From: Gracilariopsis chorda
Lineage: Eukaryota > Rhodophyta > Florideophyceae > Gracilariales > Gracilariaceae
Length of the DNA: 64,000 nt
Reading direction: 5' to 3'
Assembly: GCA_003194525.1 (NCBI GenBank)
Contig: NBIV01000293.1
Location: forward strand, 1-64,000
Positions 20,001-34,620 of the stretch are shown here, in pieces. The notes beneath the pieces were generated by a model, which saw only the letters and a list, made by a program, of their open reading frames with translations, had not been told where the DNA came from and ran no database searches. Position numbers and translations under genes: made by a program. Position 1 is the stretch's first letter, and each line of letters starts with the position of its first letter.

Positions 20001-21099
20001 CTATACCCGTTGTGAATGTGAAGCAATACTTCCGAAAAACGAAGGATATGAATCGCGATATAGAGCAATTTTCAAGCCTTAAGTAGCGTTTAACTGCATA
20101 TACATTACATGATAGACTCTGTAAACGATAAATCCCTTCAATCGAAAGTTGAAGCGAAAACAGACGCGATCACACACCGGCACAGCTTCTCTTTTTCAAC
20201 AGTAATAGAACAGACACTATCAAACGCCGGCACGGCTGCTCCTGTTGACGATTAAATCCTTAGCGGCTCCCGACACCGAACCGACAGTACAAAAAGGCAA
20301 TTGCAGTACAATAACGCACAAAAAGGGAAACAGTCCATCTAAATTCCATACCAGTGAGGAGGAGGGGAACTTTGGTGTTGGCATTCGCTTTGTTCGGAGA
20401 GAGAACAGACACGATCCCACGCTGGCACGGCTTCTCCAACACAGCCCATTAATTTTTGAGCTCGTCTCGTGTTCGTCATGCATCGGTATTTAGATTGTCT
20501 CGAATGAGTTCAAATGACTCTTTCAAAAGAAAGAAAAGACCGGCATGCACTTTCTTGTGTCCCTTTTTTCAGTTCACGCAGACACTCTCGCGAGCCGGTA
20601 CCGACGGTAGCTGCAAAATAAGAGTAACCGTGACAGTAGTGGCGCAGCTCCACTTGATGCATTATATCGATTAGTGAGCCCAGCGCCGCAGTCCGTACAG
20701 GAAGAACTCCCAATGCGTCTTTCACGTAGACAATACCAACCGTACCAAATGGTACGTGCGCTGTTTATAAGAAGTTGAAAGAAGCGATGAGGGAGCCCAT
20801 GAAGGGCAATGTGGGTGCTAATTCAGCACCGGCTTCACCATTGCCGACCTCCGAAGACCCGCCACTCTCGCACAGTGAGCTCCGTCGCTCCGTGCAGATG
20901 TGAAATGCAGTAACTGCCACGCAACAGCCGACAATATTCTATTGCATTTTTAGTATCTTTACCTAGGAGAGGGCCTCTGGAAGCGTATAAGAAGAGGCGC
21001 CGGCTCGGTGGTTGCCGTAGGTAGAGGAAAGATAGGACCGACCAACGCCTAGTAAAGACTAGACCTTTGCTCCGAGAATTCGATGGTTTTCTCATTGTT

Positions 21100-21474
21100 A
21101 TGGGCCCAGAGAGCTCTGATCTACCGAAACGACCTTGCGCCTTGTGGGCCATAAAGACCGTGCTCTGGCCCAACGGAAAAGATAACCAGGAACTTTATGC
21201 GACAGCAGTCGCGCAATGGAAATCGTTTCACAGCAAATTGGACGCGAACAATTCGCACAAAATTCGTGAAGATCTTATGGGTATCATGTTGCAATCGCAG
21301 CTCTACGGAACAGCAACAGATATCTTCAAGTCAATTTCGCAAGAAGTGATACAGTCAACCGGAGGTGCTGACGCAATTGTTAAGACAGTGTACACTCGTG
21401 ACTCACTGGCCGTAGTATCCGAGGTTTACCAAAAGAGCTCACTCAAAAAACTTCGGGAATACCGCAAAACATGA
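21100..21474 (+). pseudogene. Truncated gag, array copy 2
   Basis: Same translation and same truncation point as the fragment at 15795. Confidence 0.5.
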
Positions 21475-24004
21475 AAAAGGGAAGCAGCCAAATGCGTAAC
21501 TCGAGAACGAACTGTCGGAAGAATCCCCACTGGGAATTCTTAGAAATTGGTCGGCATTGGAAAGCAGGAGGTTCAAAGAGAATACGTACTCAAATGTTGT
21601 CAATGAGTTGCATAACAAACTTACTTCTAAGATCCTACCATCGCCCTTCCATATTCAAAATGTAGTACTTTAATCACAGCAAACGGGAAAGGACCGTTCT
21701 GCTTGCTTGTGATCTCTGTTTTTTCCGGTTTGCAAACATTTCACATTATTACGATACAAACGTAATGGTTCTACATAAAGTACCTATCGATTATGTTAGA
21801 TACAGAGTGCGGCATGCACAGTTTTCGTCAAACAGCATCGAGCATGCATGGCACCTTATAAATGCACTTGCATCTTCCAGAAAGGATCCCCACATTCCTT
21901 CATCTCCATCTTAACACACACGAAGGTATTTGGCATTCATATTAGACAGGTTGGACCTTCGAAAACGTTGCTTCACTGCAAGTAGTTGTAGGTTTTGTGC
22001 AAAACATGCAGATGGTATTGGTAGCGGTAGGAATCAATAATTCAGAAATGCGAAGACTTCTGGAATCTCAGCCAAATCTTAAGGAACGAATGGTAGTGAG
22101 TTCTTCTTCTTTGTATCGTACGTGGACAGTAGTGGCCTATAAATACGTACTCATAGCTCAGTCTGACTGCAGAAAACACTTAATACGGACAACATGAAGC
22201 GAGTTCTTCAATCCAAGTAAAGACAAATGAAATTCTGAAAAACGTTAAGGCCCACAAGTCCAACACTTATCGCACTCCGCCGGTTGTAAATTAATTGGGC
22301 TACGAGGAACCTTCTAGCACCCAAAAAAAACACTTATGTAGAGGAACGGCCTTCCTTACAATCAGTAACGTGATGCTTTGATTACACAAAGAGCTTTTTA
22401 GATTCTAGAACGACATGCGAAACAACTATAATAACATCTCTGCTACGAAATTAAAACTAAGTTTACTATTAGGAAAAAAGAGCAGTTTCATTCAAACATA
22501 TATCAGTGTTGCAACAATCACTGTAAAAAAGAAAATAGAAAGTAAGAAACCCAATCCAAAGAGTTGAAAACAAAGTGGAGGAGCCTGGTTTATTAAGAAA
22601 GCTATTTGATCATCATGGTATTTATTTAAAGAAGGAGATGCTTTGGACAATGAAACGTTACTCCGGGTTTGCTAACAATTTAATCTGGTGTTATTAGCCT
22701 GCGTATGTGGCTTTTGGTAGTTTATTGTTGGTGGCTTTTGGTAGTTTATTGTTGGTGTCATTTACGACTATTCAAGTCCAATCATGCAAGAAGTGCGCGG
22801 TGCGTGTGCTCTGTATACGGACCATTACTGTACTTCTTCTTAATTAATTTACAAGTGAAATGCAATGCTTTTTTGATATTAACACGCTTCTAATGGTTGG
22901 ACAGGCGGCCCTGAAAGAAGTCGAGGTTTTGGACGGACTCTCCCTGTCATGTTTTGGTCTTTGTGGGCTCTGGTTGTGTTTCTTCTTGTACACGTATATA
23001 ATATATACTATATTTGCGACATGGCGTACCTTCATCGGACCGCGATGTGCACGCACCCCGTGACACGCTTTACACGGATGGACAGTGCAGAGCCTGCGAA
23101 CTGGGTAACAGCTAACGCCTTCCGATTGGGTGCAAGCACCAATGGGCGCCGGATAATGCAAGTGGTAGCCTTCAACTCCACAACCATAAAGCTACTCTTT
23201 CGTATTTCCGTCTCCGTCGATTGGAACATACGGATGCAAGAGCGGCTATGTACGACCGGGTGCTACGGCCAACCATCATCAATTGTAGCACGTGGGCGCC
23301 AGAGCGGCTTTCTTCGTCTCCGTGCCACGCTGAACAAAGTTCGTCACTCCTGCCGAGCTACCTGTGCAGTACTGTTTCCCACTGCCTCAGAAGGTTCTTT
23401 TATTCTTTCTAAGTTCCTTCTTGTTCAAACAGTACTGTCCCGATTTTGTGTATTCCGGAGAGTCCCACTGGCTGCATACTCTACTGTTGCATTCATGTAA
23501 AATGGCACTTTTTGTAGCCATACTCACGTGACATGAGTATTTGCGTTTATTTTGCAGCAGACCGGGAGTGAACCAAATTGAGAATTGAACAAGACTCTTG
23601 AACACGTTTCTATGTTTCAAAGAAGGCGCAACATCGACTCAGAGGATGAGATTCTGTCGACATTGGAAACATCACGTATATGATCTATGTGTTTGGAACT
23701 CATGTAACCCGTAGGATTTTGTCAATACCAATTACTCTGTGTATAATCGATGAAAAGAGAATGCATCCATCATACGATAAAGGGGAACCTAGAGTTCATC
23801 CACAGGTCTAAATATGTAGTTTAGGCAGACGCTATCGTCTATAGCGACCCACCATGCTCCATAAATACGATTAGGACAGTATAGTAATGACTTCTATCCA
23901 TACGCAGTACCAATCACAATACGTACAGACACAACTACCAAACCAACTATCAGCCAAATTTGAAGCGATTTTCATAAAATACCAAACCCAGGGTTTAATC
24001 AAAT

Positions 24005-25306
24005 ATGTCATCACGAAGAAATTCGAATAGAGACGGATCCGGTAGCAACCGCTCGACAAGCAGTAGCCGAACAAGTAGTGCCACACGAAATAGTGACAAA
24101 ATGGAAGTTGCCGAAGCTCTTTTGGAACTCCGTAATAGAAGGAGTTCCCCCACTACGCCAGCTCCCTCAGGTGCCAGAACACCGGCAGCATCCGAAAGGA
24201 ATGTTGCTCGCGGACGGGGATCTTCAAGCGCAGCACGTCAGTCGGAGGCAGGTCTACTTACTGCAGGTCAGCCTACTGCAAGTCGACCTACTCAACGTCG
24301 ACCTGCTGCAGTTCGATCACCTGTTGCAGGTCGATCTACAGGAAGTCCATCGGGAGCATCAGCTTCTGGCGCATCTCCGCACGTTGCCGGTCCATATTTC
24401 CCAGGCCCTTTTGTGCCAACAACAAGAACATATTTCGCCGGTTCATCAGGCGCAGGGCCATCCGGTGCGGGTCCATCCGGCGCAGGTCCATCTGGCGCAG
24501 CTTCTGGAGCAGTTCCTGGGCCATCTCGACATGTTGCAGGTCCATATTTCACAGGTCCGAATGTCGCAAGCTCATCAGTCGCGGGGGCAGGCCCATCGCG
24601 CGCAAGGCCATCTACAGGCGGCGCGGTAAGACCTCCAGTCTCCCGCAAGCGAGCTGCGCCTGCGCCTGCGCCTGCGCCTGCGCCTGCGTCTGCGTCTGCG
24701 CCTGCGTCTGCGTCTGCGTCTGCATCTGCGTCTGCGCCTGAGCCTGCGCCTGGGGCCGCAGGCCAACGGCAATCCAAGAAAAGTCGGAACTATGATTGCA
24801 GCAAGTGCAACCACACATTCAACACCGTGCCGGAAGCCCAGGAGCACCAACGCAGCTGTCCACAAGTTCACAGATGCGCGTGTGGCTATACAACCCCATA
24901 TGTGAGGGCGTTCTTACGGCACTCCGCAAAGCATGAGGAAACGAAATGTCCTCAATGTGACCAAACATTTTTCTCAAAGGACGCTCGATACAGTCATCTT
25001 GTATCACATCATAGGCCTCCGTCACAACCGCAAAGTTATACCTGCGGACAATGCGGAAAGAGTTTTACAAGACAAGACTACTTGCATAGTCATACTAAGC
25101 GAATGCACCCAGACACGCTTCAGATGCCATTTGCTTGTCCAGATTGTTCTCGTACCTTTGTTTCAGAAAAAGCCTTGAGGACCCACACTACCATGTCACA
25201 TGGGAAACAAGAGAGGCCGAAATTTCAATGTGACATTTGTGGACGTGAATTCGACAGAATGTACAATCTGAAGAGACATAGGGACTCTCATAAAGATGGA
25301 CAATAA
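24005..25306 (+). CDS. C2H2 zinc-finger protein, array copy 3
   Basis: 433 residues. All six fingers are unchanged. The dipeptide tract has one more Ala-Pro and one fewer Ala-Ser than copy 1, so total length is the same. Confidence 0.85.
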   Translation: MSSRRNSNRDGSGSNRSTSSSRTSSATRNSDKMEVAEALLELRNRRSSPTTPAPSGARTPAASERNVARGRGSSSAARQSEAGLLTAGQPTASRPTQRRPAAVRSPVAGRSTGSPSGASASGASPHVAGPYFPGPFVPTTRTYFAGSSGAGPSGAGPSGAGPSGAASGAVPGPSRHVAGPYFTGPNVASSSVAGAGPSRARPSTGGAVRPPVSRKRAAPAPAPAPAPASASAPASASASASASAPEPAPGAAGQRQSKKSRNYDCSKCNHTFNTVPEAQEHQRSCPQVHRCACGYTTPYVRAFLRHSAKHEETKCPQCDQTFFSKDARYSHLVSHHRPPSQPQSYTCGQCGKSFTRQDYLHSHTKRMHPDTLQMPFACPDCSRTFVSEKALRTHTTMSHGKQERPKFQCDICGREFDRMYNLKRHRDSHKDGQ

Positions 25307-26405
25307 CTATACCCGTTGTGAATGTGAAGCAATACTTCCGAAAAACGAAGGATATGAATCGCGATATAGAGCAATTTTCAAGCCTTAAGTAGCGTTTAAC
25401 TGCATATACATTACATGATAGACTCTGTAAACGATAAATCCCTTCAATCGAAAGTTGAAGCGAAAACAGACGCGATCACACACCGGCACAGCTTCTCTTT
25501 TTCAACAGTAATAGAACAGACACTATCAAACGCCGGCACGGCTGCTCCTGTTGACGATTAAATCCTTAGCGGCTCCCGACACCGAACCGACAGTACAAAA
25601 AGGCAATTGCAGTACAATAACGCACAAAAAGGGAAACAGTCCATCTAAATTCCATACCAGTGAGGAGGAGGGGAACTTTGGTGTTGGCATTCGCTTTGTT
25701 CGGAGAGAGAACAGACACGATCCCACGCTGGCACGGCTTCTCCAACACAGCCCATTAATTTTTGAGCTCGTCTCGTGTTCGTCATGCATCGGTATTTAGA
25801 TTGTCTCGAATGAGTTCAAATGACTCTTTCAAAAGAAAGAAAAGACCGGCATGCACTTTCTTGTGTCCCTTTTTTCAGTTCACGCAGACACTCTCGCGAG
25901 CCGGTACCGACGGTAGCTGCAAAATAAGAGTAACCGTGACAGTAGTGGCGCAGCTCCACTTGATGCATTATATCGATTAGTGAGCCCAGCGCCGCAGTCC
26001 GTACAGGAAGAACTCCCAATGCGTCTTTCACGTAGACAATACCAACCGTACCAAATGGTACGTGCGCTGTTTATAAGAAGTTGAAAGAAGCGATGAGGGA
26101 GCCCATGAAGGGCAATGTGGGTGCTAATTCAGCACCGGCTTCACCATTGCCGACCTCCGAAGACCCGCCACTCTCGCACAGTGAGCTCCGTCGCTCCGTG
26201 CAGATGTGAAATGCAGTAACTGCCACGCAACAGCCGACAATATTCTATTGCATTTTTAGTATCTTTACCTAGGAGAGGGCCTCTGGAAGCGTATAAGAAG
26301 AGGCGCCGGCTCGGTGGTTGCCGTAGGTAGAGGAAAGATAGGACCGACCAACGCCTAGTAAAGACTAGACCTTTGCTCCGAGAATTCGATGGTTTTCTCA
26401 TTGTT

Positions 26406-26780
26406 ATGGGCCCAGAGAGCTCTGATCTACCGAAACGACCTTGCGCCTTGTGGGCCATAAAGACCGTGCTCTGGCCCAACGGAAAAGATAACCAGGAACT
26501 TTATGCGACAGCAGTCGCGCAATGGAAATCGTTTCACAGCAAATTGGACGCGAACAATTCGCACAAAATTCGTGAAGATCTTATGGGTATCATGTTGCAA
26601 TCGCAGCTCTACGGAACAGCAACAGATATCTTCAAGTCAATTTCGCAAGAAGTGATACAGTCAACCGGAGGTGCTGACGCAATTGTTAAGACAGTGTACA
26701 CTCGTGACTCACTGGCCGTAGTATCCGAGGTTTACCAAAAGAGCTCACTCAAAAAACTTCGGGAATACCGCAAAACATGA
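26406..26780 (+). pseudogene. Truncated gag, array copy 3
   Basis: Same translation and truncation point as the other internal copies. Confidence 0.5.
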
Positions 26781-29309
26781 AAAAGGGAAGCAGCCAAATG
26801 CGTAACTCGAGAACGAACTGTCGGAAGAATCCCCACTGGGAATTCTTAGAAATTGGTCGGCATTGGAAAGCAGGAGGTTCAAAGAGAATACGTACTCAAA
26901 TGTTGTCAATGAGTTGCATAACAAACTTACTTCTAAGATCCTACCATCGCCCTTCCATATTCAAAATGTAGTACTTTAATCACAGCAAACGGGAAAGGAC
27001 CGTTCTGCTTGCTTGTGATCTCTGTTTTTCCGGTTTGCAAACATTTCACATTATTACGATACAAACGTAATGGTTCTACATAAAGTACCTATCGATTATG
27101 TTAGATACAGAGTGCGGCATGCACAGTTTTCGTCAAACAGCATCGAGCATGCATGGCACCTTATAAATGCACTTGCATCTTCCAGAAAGGATCCCCACAT
27201 TCCTTCATCTCCATCTTAACACACACGAAGGTATTTGGCATTCATATTAGACAGGTTGGACCTTCGAAAACGTTGCTTCACTGCAAGTAGTTGTAGGTTT
27301 TGTGCAAAACATGCAGATGGTATTGGTAGCGGTAGGAATCAATAATTCAGAAATGCGAAGACTTCTGGAATCTCAGCCAAATCTTAAGGAACGAATGGTA
27401 GTGAGTTCTTCTTCTTTGTATCGTACGTGGACAGTAGTGGCCTATAAATACGTACTCATAGCTCAGTCTGACTGCAGAAAACACTTAATACGGACAACAT
27501 GAAGCGAGTTCTTCAATCCAAGTAAAGACAAATGAAATTCTGAAAAACGTTAAGGCCCACAAGTCCAACACTTATCGCACTCCGCCGGTTGTAAATTAAT
27601 TGGGCTACGAGGAACCTTCTAGCACCCAAAAAAAACACTTATGTAGAGGAACGGCCTTCCTTACAATCAGTAACGTGATGCTTTGATTACACAAAGAGCT
27701 TTTTAGATTCTAGAACGACATGCGAAACAACTATAATAACATCTCTGCTACGAAATTAAAACTAAGTTTACTATTAGGAAAAAAGAGCAGTTTCATTCAA
27801 ACATATATCAGTGTTGCAACAATCACTGTAAAAAAGAAAATAGAAAGTAAGAAACCCAATCCAAAGAGTTGAAAACAAAGTGGAGGAGCCTGGTTTATTA
27901 AGAAAGCTATTTGATCATCATGGTATTTATTTAAAGAAGGAGATGCTTTGGACAATGAAACGTTACTCCGGGTTTGCTAACAATTTAATCTGGTGTTATT
28001 AGCCTGCGTATGTGGCTTTTGGTAGTTTATTGTTGGTGGCTTTTGGTAGTTTATTGTTGGTGTCATTTACGACTATTCAAGTCCAATCATGCAAGAAGTG
28101 CGCGGTGCGTGTGCTCTGTATACGGACCATTACTGTACTTCTTCTTAATTAATTTACAAGTGAAATGCAATGCTTTTTTGATATTAACACGCTTCTAATG
28201 GTTGGACAGGCGGCCCTGAAAGAAGTCGAGGTTTTGGACGGACTCTCCCTGTCATGTTTTGGTCTTTGTGGGCTCTGGTTGTGTTTCTTCTTGTACACGT
28301 ATATAATATATACTATATTTGCGACATGGCGTACCTTCATCGGACCGCGATGTGCACGCACCCCGTGACACGCTTTACACGGATGGACAGTGCAGAGCCT
28401 GCGAACTGGGTAACAGCTAACGCCTTCCGATTGGGTGCAAGCACCAATGGGCGCCGGATAATGCAAGTGGTAGCCTTCAACTCCACAACCATAAAGCTAC
28501 TCTTTCGTATTTCCGTCTCCGTCGATTGGAACATACGGATGCAAGAGCGGCTATGTACGACCGGGTGCTACGGCCAACCATCATCAATTGTAGCACGTGG
28601 GCGCCAGAGCGGCTTTCTTCGTCTCCGTGCCACGCTGAACAAAGTTCGTCACTCCTGCCGAGCTACCTGTGCAGTACTGTTTCCCACTGCCTCAGAAGGT
28701 TCTTTTATTCTTTCTAAGTTCCTTCTTGTTCAAACAGTACTGTCCCGATTTTGTGTATTCCGGAGAGTCCCACTGGCTGCATACTCTACTGTTGCATTCA
28801 TGTAAAATGGCACTTTTTGTAGCCATACTCACGTGACATGAGTATTTGCGTTTATTTTGCAGCAGACCGGGAGTGAACCAAATTGAGAATTGAACAAGAC
28901 TCTTGAACACGTTTCTATGTTTCAAAGAAGGCGCAACATCGACTCAGAGGATGAGATTCTGTCGACATTGGAAACATCACGTATATGATCTATGTGTTTG
29001 GAACTCATGTAACCCGTAGGATTTTGTCAATACCAATTACTCTGTGTATAATCGATGAAAAGAGAATGCATCCATCATACGATAAAGGGGAACCTAGAGT
29101 TCATCCACAGGTCTAAATATGTAGTTTAGGCAGACGCTATCGTCTATAGCGACCCACCATGCTCCATAAATACGATTAGGACAGTATAGTAATGACTTCT
29201 ATCCATACGCAGTACCAATCACAATACGTACAGACACAACTACCAAACCAACTATCAGCCAAATTTGAAGCGATTTTCATAAAATACCAAACCCAGGGTT
29301 TAATCAAAT

Positions 29310-30617
29310 ATGTCATCACGAAGAAATTCGAATAGAGACGGATCCGGTAGCAACCGCTCGACAAGCAGTAGCCGAACAAGTAGTGCCACACGAAATAGTG
29401 ACAAAATGGAAGTTGCCGAAGCTCTTTTGGAACTCCGTAATAGAAGGAGTTCCCCCACTACGCCAGCTCCCTCAGGTGCCAGAACACCGGCAGCATCCGA
29501 AAGGAATGTTGCTCGCGGACGGGGATCTTCAAGCGCAGCACGTCAGTCGGAGGCAGGTCTACTTACTGCAGGTCAGCCTACTGCAAGTCGACCTACTCAA
29601 CGTCGACCTGCTGCAGTTCGATCACCTGTTGCAGGTCGATCTACAGGAAGTCCATCGGGAGCATCAGCTTCTGGCGCATCTCCGCACGTTGCCGGTCCAT
29701 ATTTCCCAGGCCCTTTTGTGCCAACAACAAGAACATATTTCGCCGGTTCATCAGGCGCAGGGCCATCCGGTGCGGGTCCATCCGGCGCAGGTCCATCTGG
29801 CGCAGCTTCTGGAGCAGTTCCTGGGCCATCTCGACATGTTGCAGGTCCATATTTCACAGGTCCGAATGTCGCAAGCTCATCAGTCGCGGGGGCAGGCCCA
29901 TCGCGCGCAAGGCCATCTACAGGCGGCGCGGTAAGACCTCCAGTCTCCCGCAAGCGAGCTGCGCCTGCGCCTGCGCCTGCGCCTGCGCCTGCGTCTGCGT
30001 CTGCGCCTGCGTCTGCGTCTGCGTCTGCGTCTGCATCTGCGTCTGCGCCTGAGCCTGCGCCTGGGGCCGCAGGCCAACGGCAATCCAAGAAAAGTCGGAA
30101 CTATGATTGCAGCAAGTGCAACCACACATTCAACACCGTGCCGGAAGCCCAGGAGCACCAACGCAGCTGTCCACAAGTTCACAGATGCGCGTGTGGCTAT
30201 ACAACCCCATATGTGAGGGCGTTCTTACGGCACTCCGCAAAGCATGAGGAAACGAAATGTCCTCAATGTGACCAAACATTTTTCTCAAAGGACGCTCGAT
30301 ACAGTCATCTTGTATCACATCATAGGCCTCCGTCACAACCGCAAAGTTATACCTGCGGACAATGCGGAAAGAGTTTTACAAGACAAGACTACTTGCATAG
30401 TCATACTAAGCGAATGCACCCAGACACGCTTCAGATGCCATTTGCTTGTCCAGATTGTTCTCGTACCTTTGTTTCAGAAAAAGCCTTGAGGACCCACACT
30501 ACCATGTCACATGGGAAACAAGAGAGGCCGAAATTTCAATGTGACATTTGTGGACGTGAATTCGACAGAATGTACAATCTGAAGAGACATAGGGACTCTC
30601 ATAAAGATGGACAATAA
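29310..30617 (+). CDS. C2H2 zinc-finger protein, array copy 4 (longest allele)
   Basis: 435 residues. It carries the additional Ala-Pro pair of copies 3, 5 and 7 together with the full Ala-Ser run of copies 1 and 2. The finger region is unchanged. Confidence 0.85.
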   Translation: MSSRRNSNRDGSGSNRSTSSSRTSSATRNSDKMEVAEALLELRNRRSSPTTPAPSGARTPAASERNVARGRGSSSAARQSEAGLLTAGQPTASRPTQRRPAAVRSPVAGRSTGSPSGASASGASPHVAGPYFPGPFVPTTRTYFAGSSGAGPSGAGPSGAGPSGAASGAVPGPSRHVAGPYFTGPNVASSSVAGAGPSRARPSTGGAVRPPVSRKRAAPAPAPAPAPASASAPASASASASASASAPEPAPGAAGQRQSKKSRNYDCSKCNHTFNTVPEAQEHQRSCPQVHRCACGYTTPYVRAFLRHSAKHEETKCPQCDQTFFSKDARYSHLVSHHRPPSQPQSYTCGQCGKSFTRQDYLHSHTKRMHPDTLQMPFACPDCSRTFVSEKALRTHTTMSHGKQERPKFQCDICGREFDRMYNLKRHRDSHKDGQ

Positions 30618-31716
30618 CTATACCCGTTGTGAATGTGAAGCAATACTTCCGAAAAACGAAGGATATGAATCGCGATATAGAGCAATTTTCAAGCCTTAAG
30701 TAGCGTTTAACTGCATATACATTACATGATAGACTCTGTAAACGATAAATCCCTTCAATCGAAAGTTGAAGCGAAAACAGACGCGATCACACACCGGCAC
30801 AGCTTCTCTTTTTCAACAGTAATAGAACAGACACTATCAAACGCCGGCACGGCTGCTCCTGTTGACGATTAAATCCTTAGCGGCTCCCGACACCGAACCG
30901 ACAGTACAAAAAGGCAATTGCAGTACAATAACGCACAAAAAGGGAAACAGTCCATCTAAATTCCATACCAGTGAGGAGGAGGGGAACTTTGGTGTTGGCA
31001 TTCGCTTTGTTCGGAGAGAGAACAGACACGATCCCACGCTGGCACGGCTTCTCCAACACAGCCCATTAATTTTTGAGCTCGTCTCGTGTTCGTCATGCAT
31101 CGGTATTTAGATTGTCTCGAATGAGTTCAAATGACTCTTTCAAAAGAAAGAAAAGACCGGCATGCACTTTCTTGTGTCCCTTTTTTCAGTTCACGCAGAC
31201 ACTCTCGCGAGCCGGTACCGACGGTAGCTGCAAAATAAGAGTAACCGTGACAGTAGTGGCGCAGCTCCACTTGATGCATTATATCGATTAGTGAGCCCAG
31301 CGCCGCAGTCCGTACAGGAAGAACTCCCAATGCGTCTTTCACGTAGACAATACCAACCGTACCAAATGGTACGTGCGCTGTTTATAAGAAGTTGAAAGAA
31401 GCGATGAGGGAGCCCATGAAGGGCAATGTGGGTGCTAATTCAGCACCGGCTTCACCATTGCCGACCTCCGAAGACCCGCCACTCTCGCACAGTGAGCTCC
31501 GTCGCTCCGTGCAGATGTGAAATGCAGTAACTGCCACGCAACAGCCGACAATATTCTATTGCATTTTTAGTATCTTTACCTAGGAGAGGGCCTCTGGAAG
31601 CGTATAAGAAGAGGCGCCGGCTCGGTGGTTGCCGTAGGTAGAGGAAAGATAGGACCGACCAACGCCTAGTAAAGACTAGACCTTTGCTCCGAGAATTCGA
31701 TGGTTTTCTCATTGTT

Positions 31717-32091
31717 ATGGGCCCAGAGAGCTCTGATCTACCGAAACGACCTTGCGCCTTGTGGGCCATAAAGACCGTGCTCTGGCCCAACGGAAAAGAT
31801 AACCAGGAACTTTATGCGACAGCAGTCGCGCAATGGAAATCGTTTCACAGCAAATTGGACGCGAACAATTCGCACAAAATTCGTGAAGATCTTATGGGTA
31901 TCATGTTGCAATCGCAGCTCTACGGAACAGCAACAGATATCTTCAAGTCAATTTCGCAAGAAGTGATACAGTCAACCGGAGGTGCTGACGCAATTGTTAA
32001 GACAGTGTACACTCGTGACTCACTGGCCGTAGTATCCGAGGTTTACCAAAAGAGCTCACTCAAAAAACTTCGGGAATACCGCAAAACATGA
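31717..32091 (+). pseudogene. Truncated gag, array copy 4
   Basis: Same translation and truncation point as the other internal copies. Confidence 0.5.
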
Positions 32092-34620
32092 AAAAGGGAA
32101 GCAGCCAAATGCGTAACTCGAGAACGAACTGTCGGAAGAATCCCCACTGGGAATTCTTAGAAATTGGTCGGCATTGGAAAGCAGGAGGTTCAAAGAGAAT
32201 ACGTACTCAAATGTTGTCAATGAGTTGCATAACAAACTTACTTCTAAGATCCTACCATCGCCCTTCCATATTCAAAATGTAGTACTTTAATCACAGCAAA
32301 CGGGAAAGGACCGTTCTGCTTGCTTGTGATCTCTGTTTTTCCGGTTTGCAAACATTTCACATTATTACGATACAAACGTAATGGTTCTACATAAAGTACC
32401 TATCGATTATGTTAGATACAGAGTGCGGCATGCACAGTTTTCGTCAAACAGCATCGAGCATGCATGGCACCTTATAAATGCACTTGCATCTTCCAGAAAG
32501 GATCCCCACATTCCTTCATCTCCATCTTAACACACACGAAGGTATTTGGCATTCATATTAGACAGGTTGGACCTTCGAAAACGTTGCTTCACTGCAAGTA
32601 GTTGTAGGTTTTGTGCAAAACATGCAGATGGTATTGGTAGCGGTAGGAATCAATAATTCAGAAATGCGAAGACTTCTGGAATCTCAGCCAAATCTTAAGG
32701 AACGAATGGTAGTGAGTTCTTCTTCTTTGTATCGTACGTGGACAGTAGTGGCCTATAAATACGTACTCATAGCTCAGTCTGACTGCAGAAAACACTTAAT
32801 ACGGACAACATGAAGCGAGTTCTTCAATCCAAGTAAAGACAAATGAAATTCTGAAAAACGTTAAGGCCCACAAGTCCAACACTTATCGCACTCCGCCGGT
32901 TGTAAATTAATTGGGCTACGAGGAACCTTCTAGCACCCAAAAAAAACACTTATGTAGAGGAACGGCCTTCCTTACAATCAGTAACGTGATGCTTTGATTA
33001 CACAAAGAGCTTTTTAGATTCTAGAACGACATGCGAAACAACTATAATAACATCTCTGCTACGAAATTAAAACTAAGTTTACTATTAGGAAAAAAGAGCA
33101 GTTTCATTCAAACATATATCAGTGTTGCAACAATCACTGTAAAAAAGAAAATAGAAAGTAAGAAACCCAATCCAAAGAGTTGAAAACAAAGTGGAGGAGC
33201 CTGGTTTATTAAGAAAGCTATTTGATCATCATGGTATTTATTTAAAGAAGGAGATGCTTTGGACAATGAAACGTTACTCCGGGTTTGCTAACAATTTAAT
33301 CTGGTGTTATTAGCCTGCGTATGTGGCTTTTGGTAGTTTATTGTTGGTGGCTTTTGGTAGTTTATTGTTGGTGTCATTTACGACTATTCAAGTCCAATCA
33401 TGCAAGAAGTGCGCGGTGCGTGTGCTCTGTATACGGACCATTACTGTACTTCTTCTTAATTAATTTACAAGTGAAATGCAATGCTTTTTTGATATTAACA
33501 CGCTTCTAATGGTTGGACAGGCGGCCCTGAAAGAAGTCGAGGTTTTGGACGGACTCTCCCTGTCATGTTTTGGTCTTTGTGGGCTCTGGTTGTGTTTCTT
33601 CTTGTACACGTATATAATATATACTATATTTGCGACATGGCGTACCTTCATCGGACCGCGATGTGCACGCACCCCGTGACACGCTTTACACGGATGGACA
33701 GTGCAGAGCCTGCGAACTGGGTAACAGCTAACGCCTTCCGATTGGGTGCAAGCACCAATGGGCGCCGGATAATGCAAGTGGTAGCCTTCAACTCCACAAC
33801 CATAAAGCTACTCTTTCGTATTTCCGTCTCCGTCGATTGGAACATACGGATGCAAGAGCGGCTATGTACGACCGGGTGCTACGGCCAACCATCATCAATT
33901 GTAGCACGTGGGCGCCAGAGCGGCTTTCTTCGTCTCCGTGCCACGCTGAACAAAGTTCGTCACTCCTGCCGAGCTACCTGTGCAGTACTGTTTCCCACTG
34001 CCTCAGAAGGTTCTTTTATTCTTTCTAAGTTCCTTCTTGTTCAAACAGTACTGTCCCGATTTTGTGTATTCCGGAGAGTCCCACTGGCTGCATACTCTAC
34101 TGTTGCATTCATGTAAAATGGCACTTTTTGTAGCCATACTCACGTGACATGAGTATTTGCGTTTATTTTGCAGCAGACCGGGAGTGAACCAAATTGAGAA
34201 TTGAACAAGACTCTTGAACACGTTTCTATGTTTCAAAGAAGGCGCAACATCGACTCAGAGGATGAGATTCTGTCGACATTGGAAACATCACGTATATGAT
34301 CTATGTGTTTGGAACTCATGTAACCCGTAGGATTTTGTCAATACCAATTACTCTGTGTATAATCGATGAAAAGAGAATGCATCCATCATACGATAAAGGG
34401 GAACCTAGAGTTCATCCACAGGTCTAAATATGTAGTTTAGGCAGACGCTATCGTCTATAGCGACCCACCATGCTCCATAAATACGATTAGGACAGTATAG
34501 TAATGACTTCTATCCATACGCAGTACCAATCACAATACGTACAGACACAACTACCAAACCAACTATCAGCCAAATTTGAAGCGATTTTCATAAAATACCA
34601 AACCCAGGGTTTAATCAAAT

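Larger units (their letters stand above)
16689..21994 (+). repeat. Array unit 2
   Basis: 5,306 bp. Essentially identical to unit 1, with one extra T in a T-run near 21720. Confidence 0.9.
21995..27299 (+). repeat. Array unit 3
   Basis: 5,305 bp. It differs from units 1 and 2 by the second hexamer-tract allele. Confidence 0.9.
27300..32610 (+). repeat. Array unit 4
   Basis: 5,311 bp. It is six bases longer than unit 1 because of one extra hexamer in the zinc-finger gene. Confidence 0.9.
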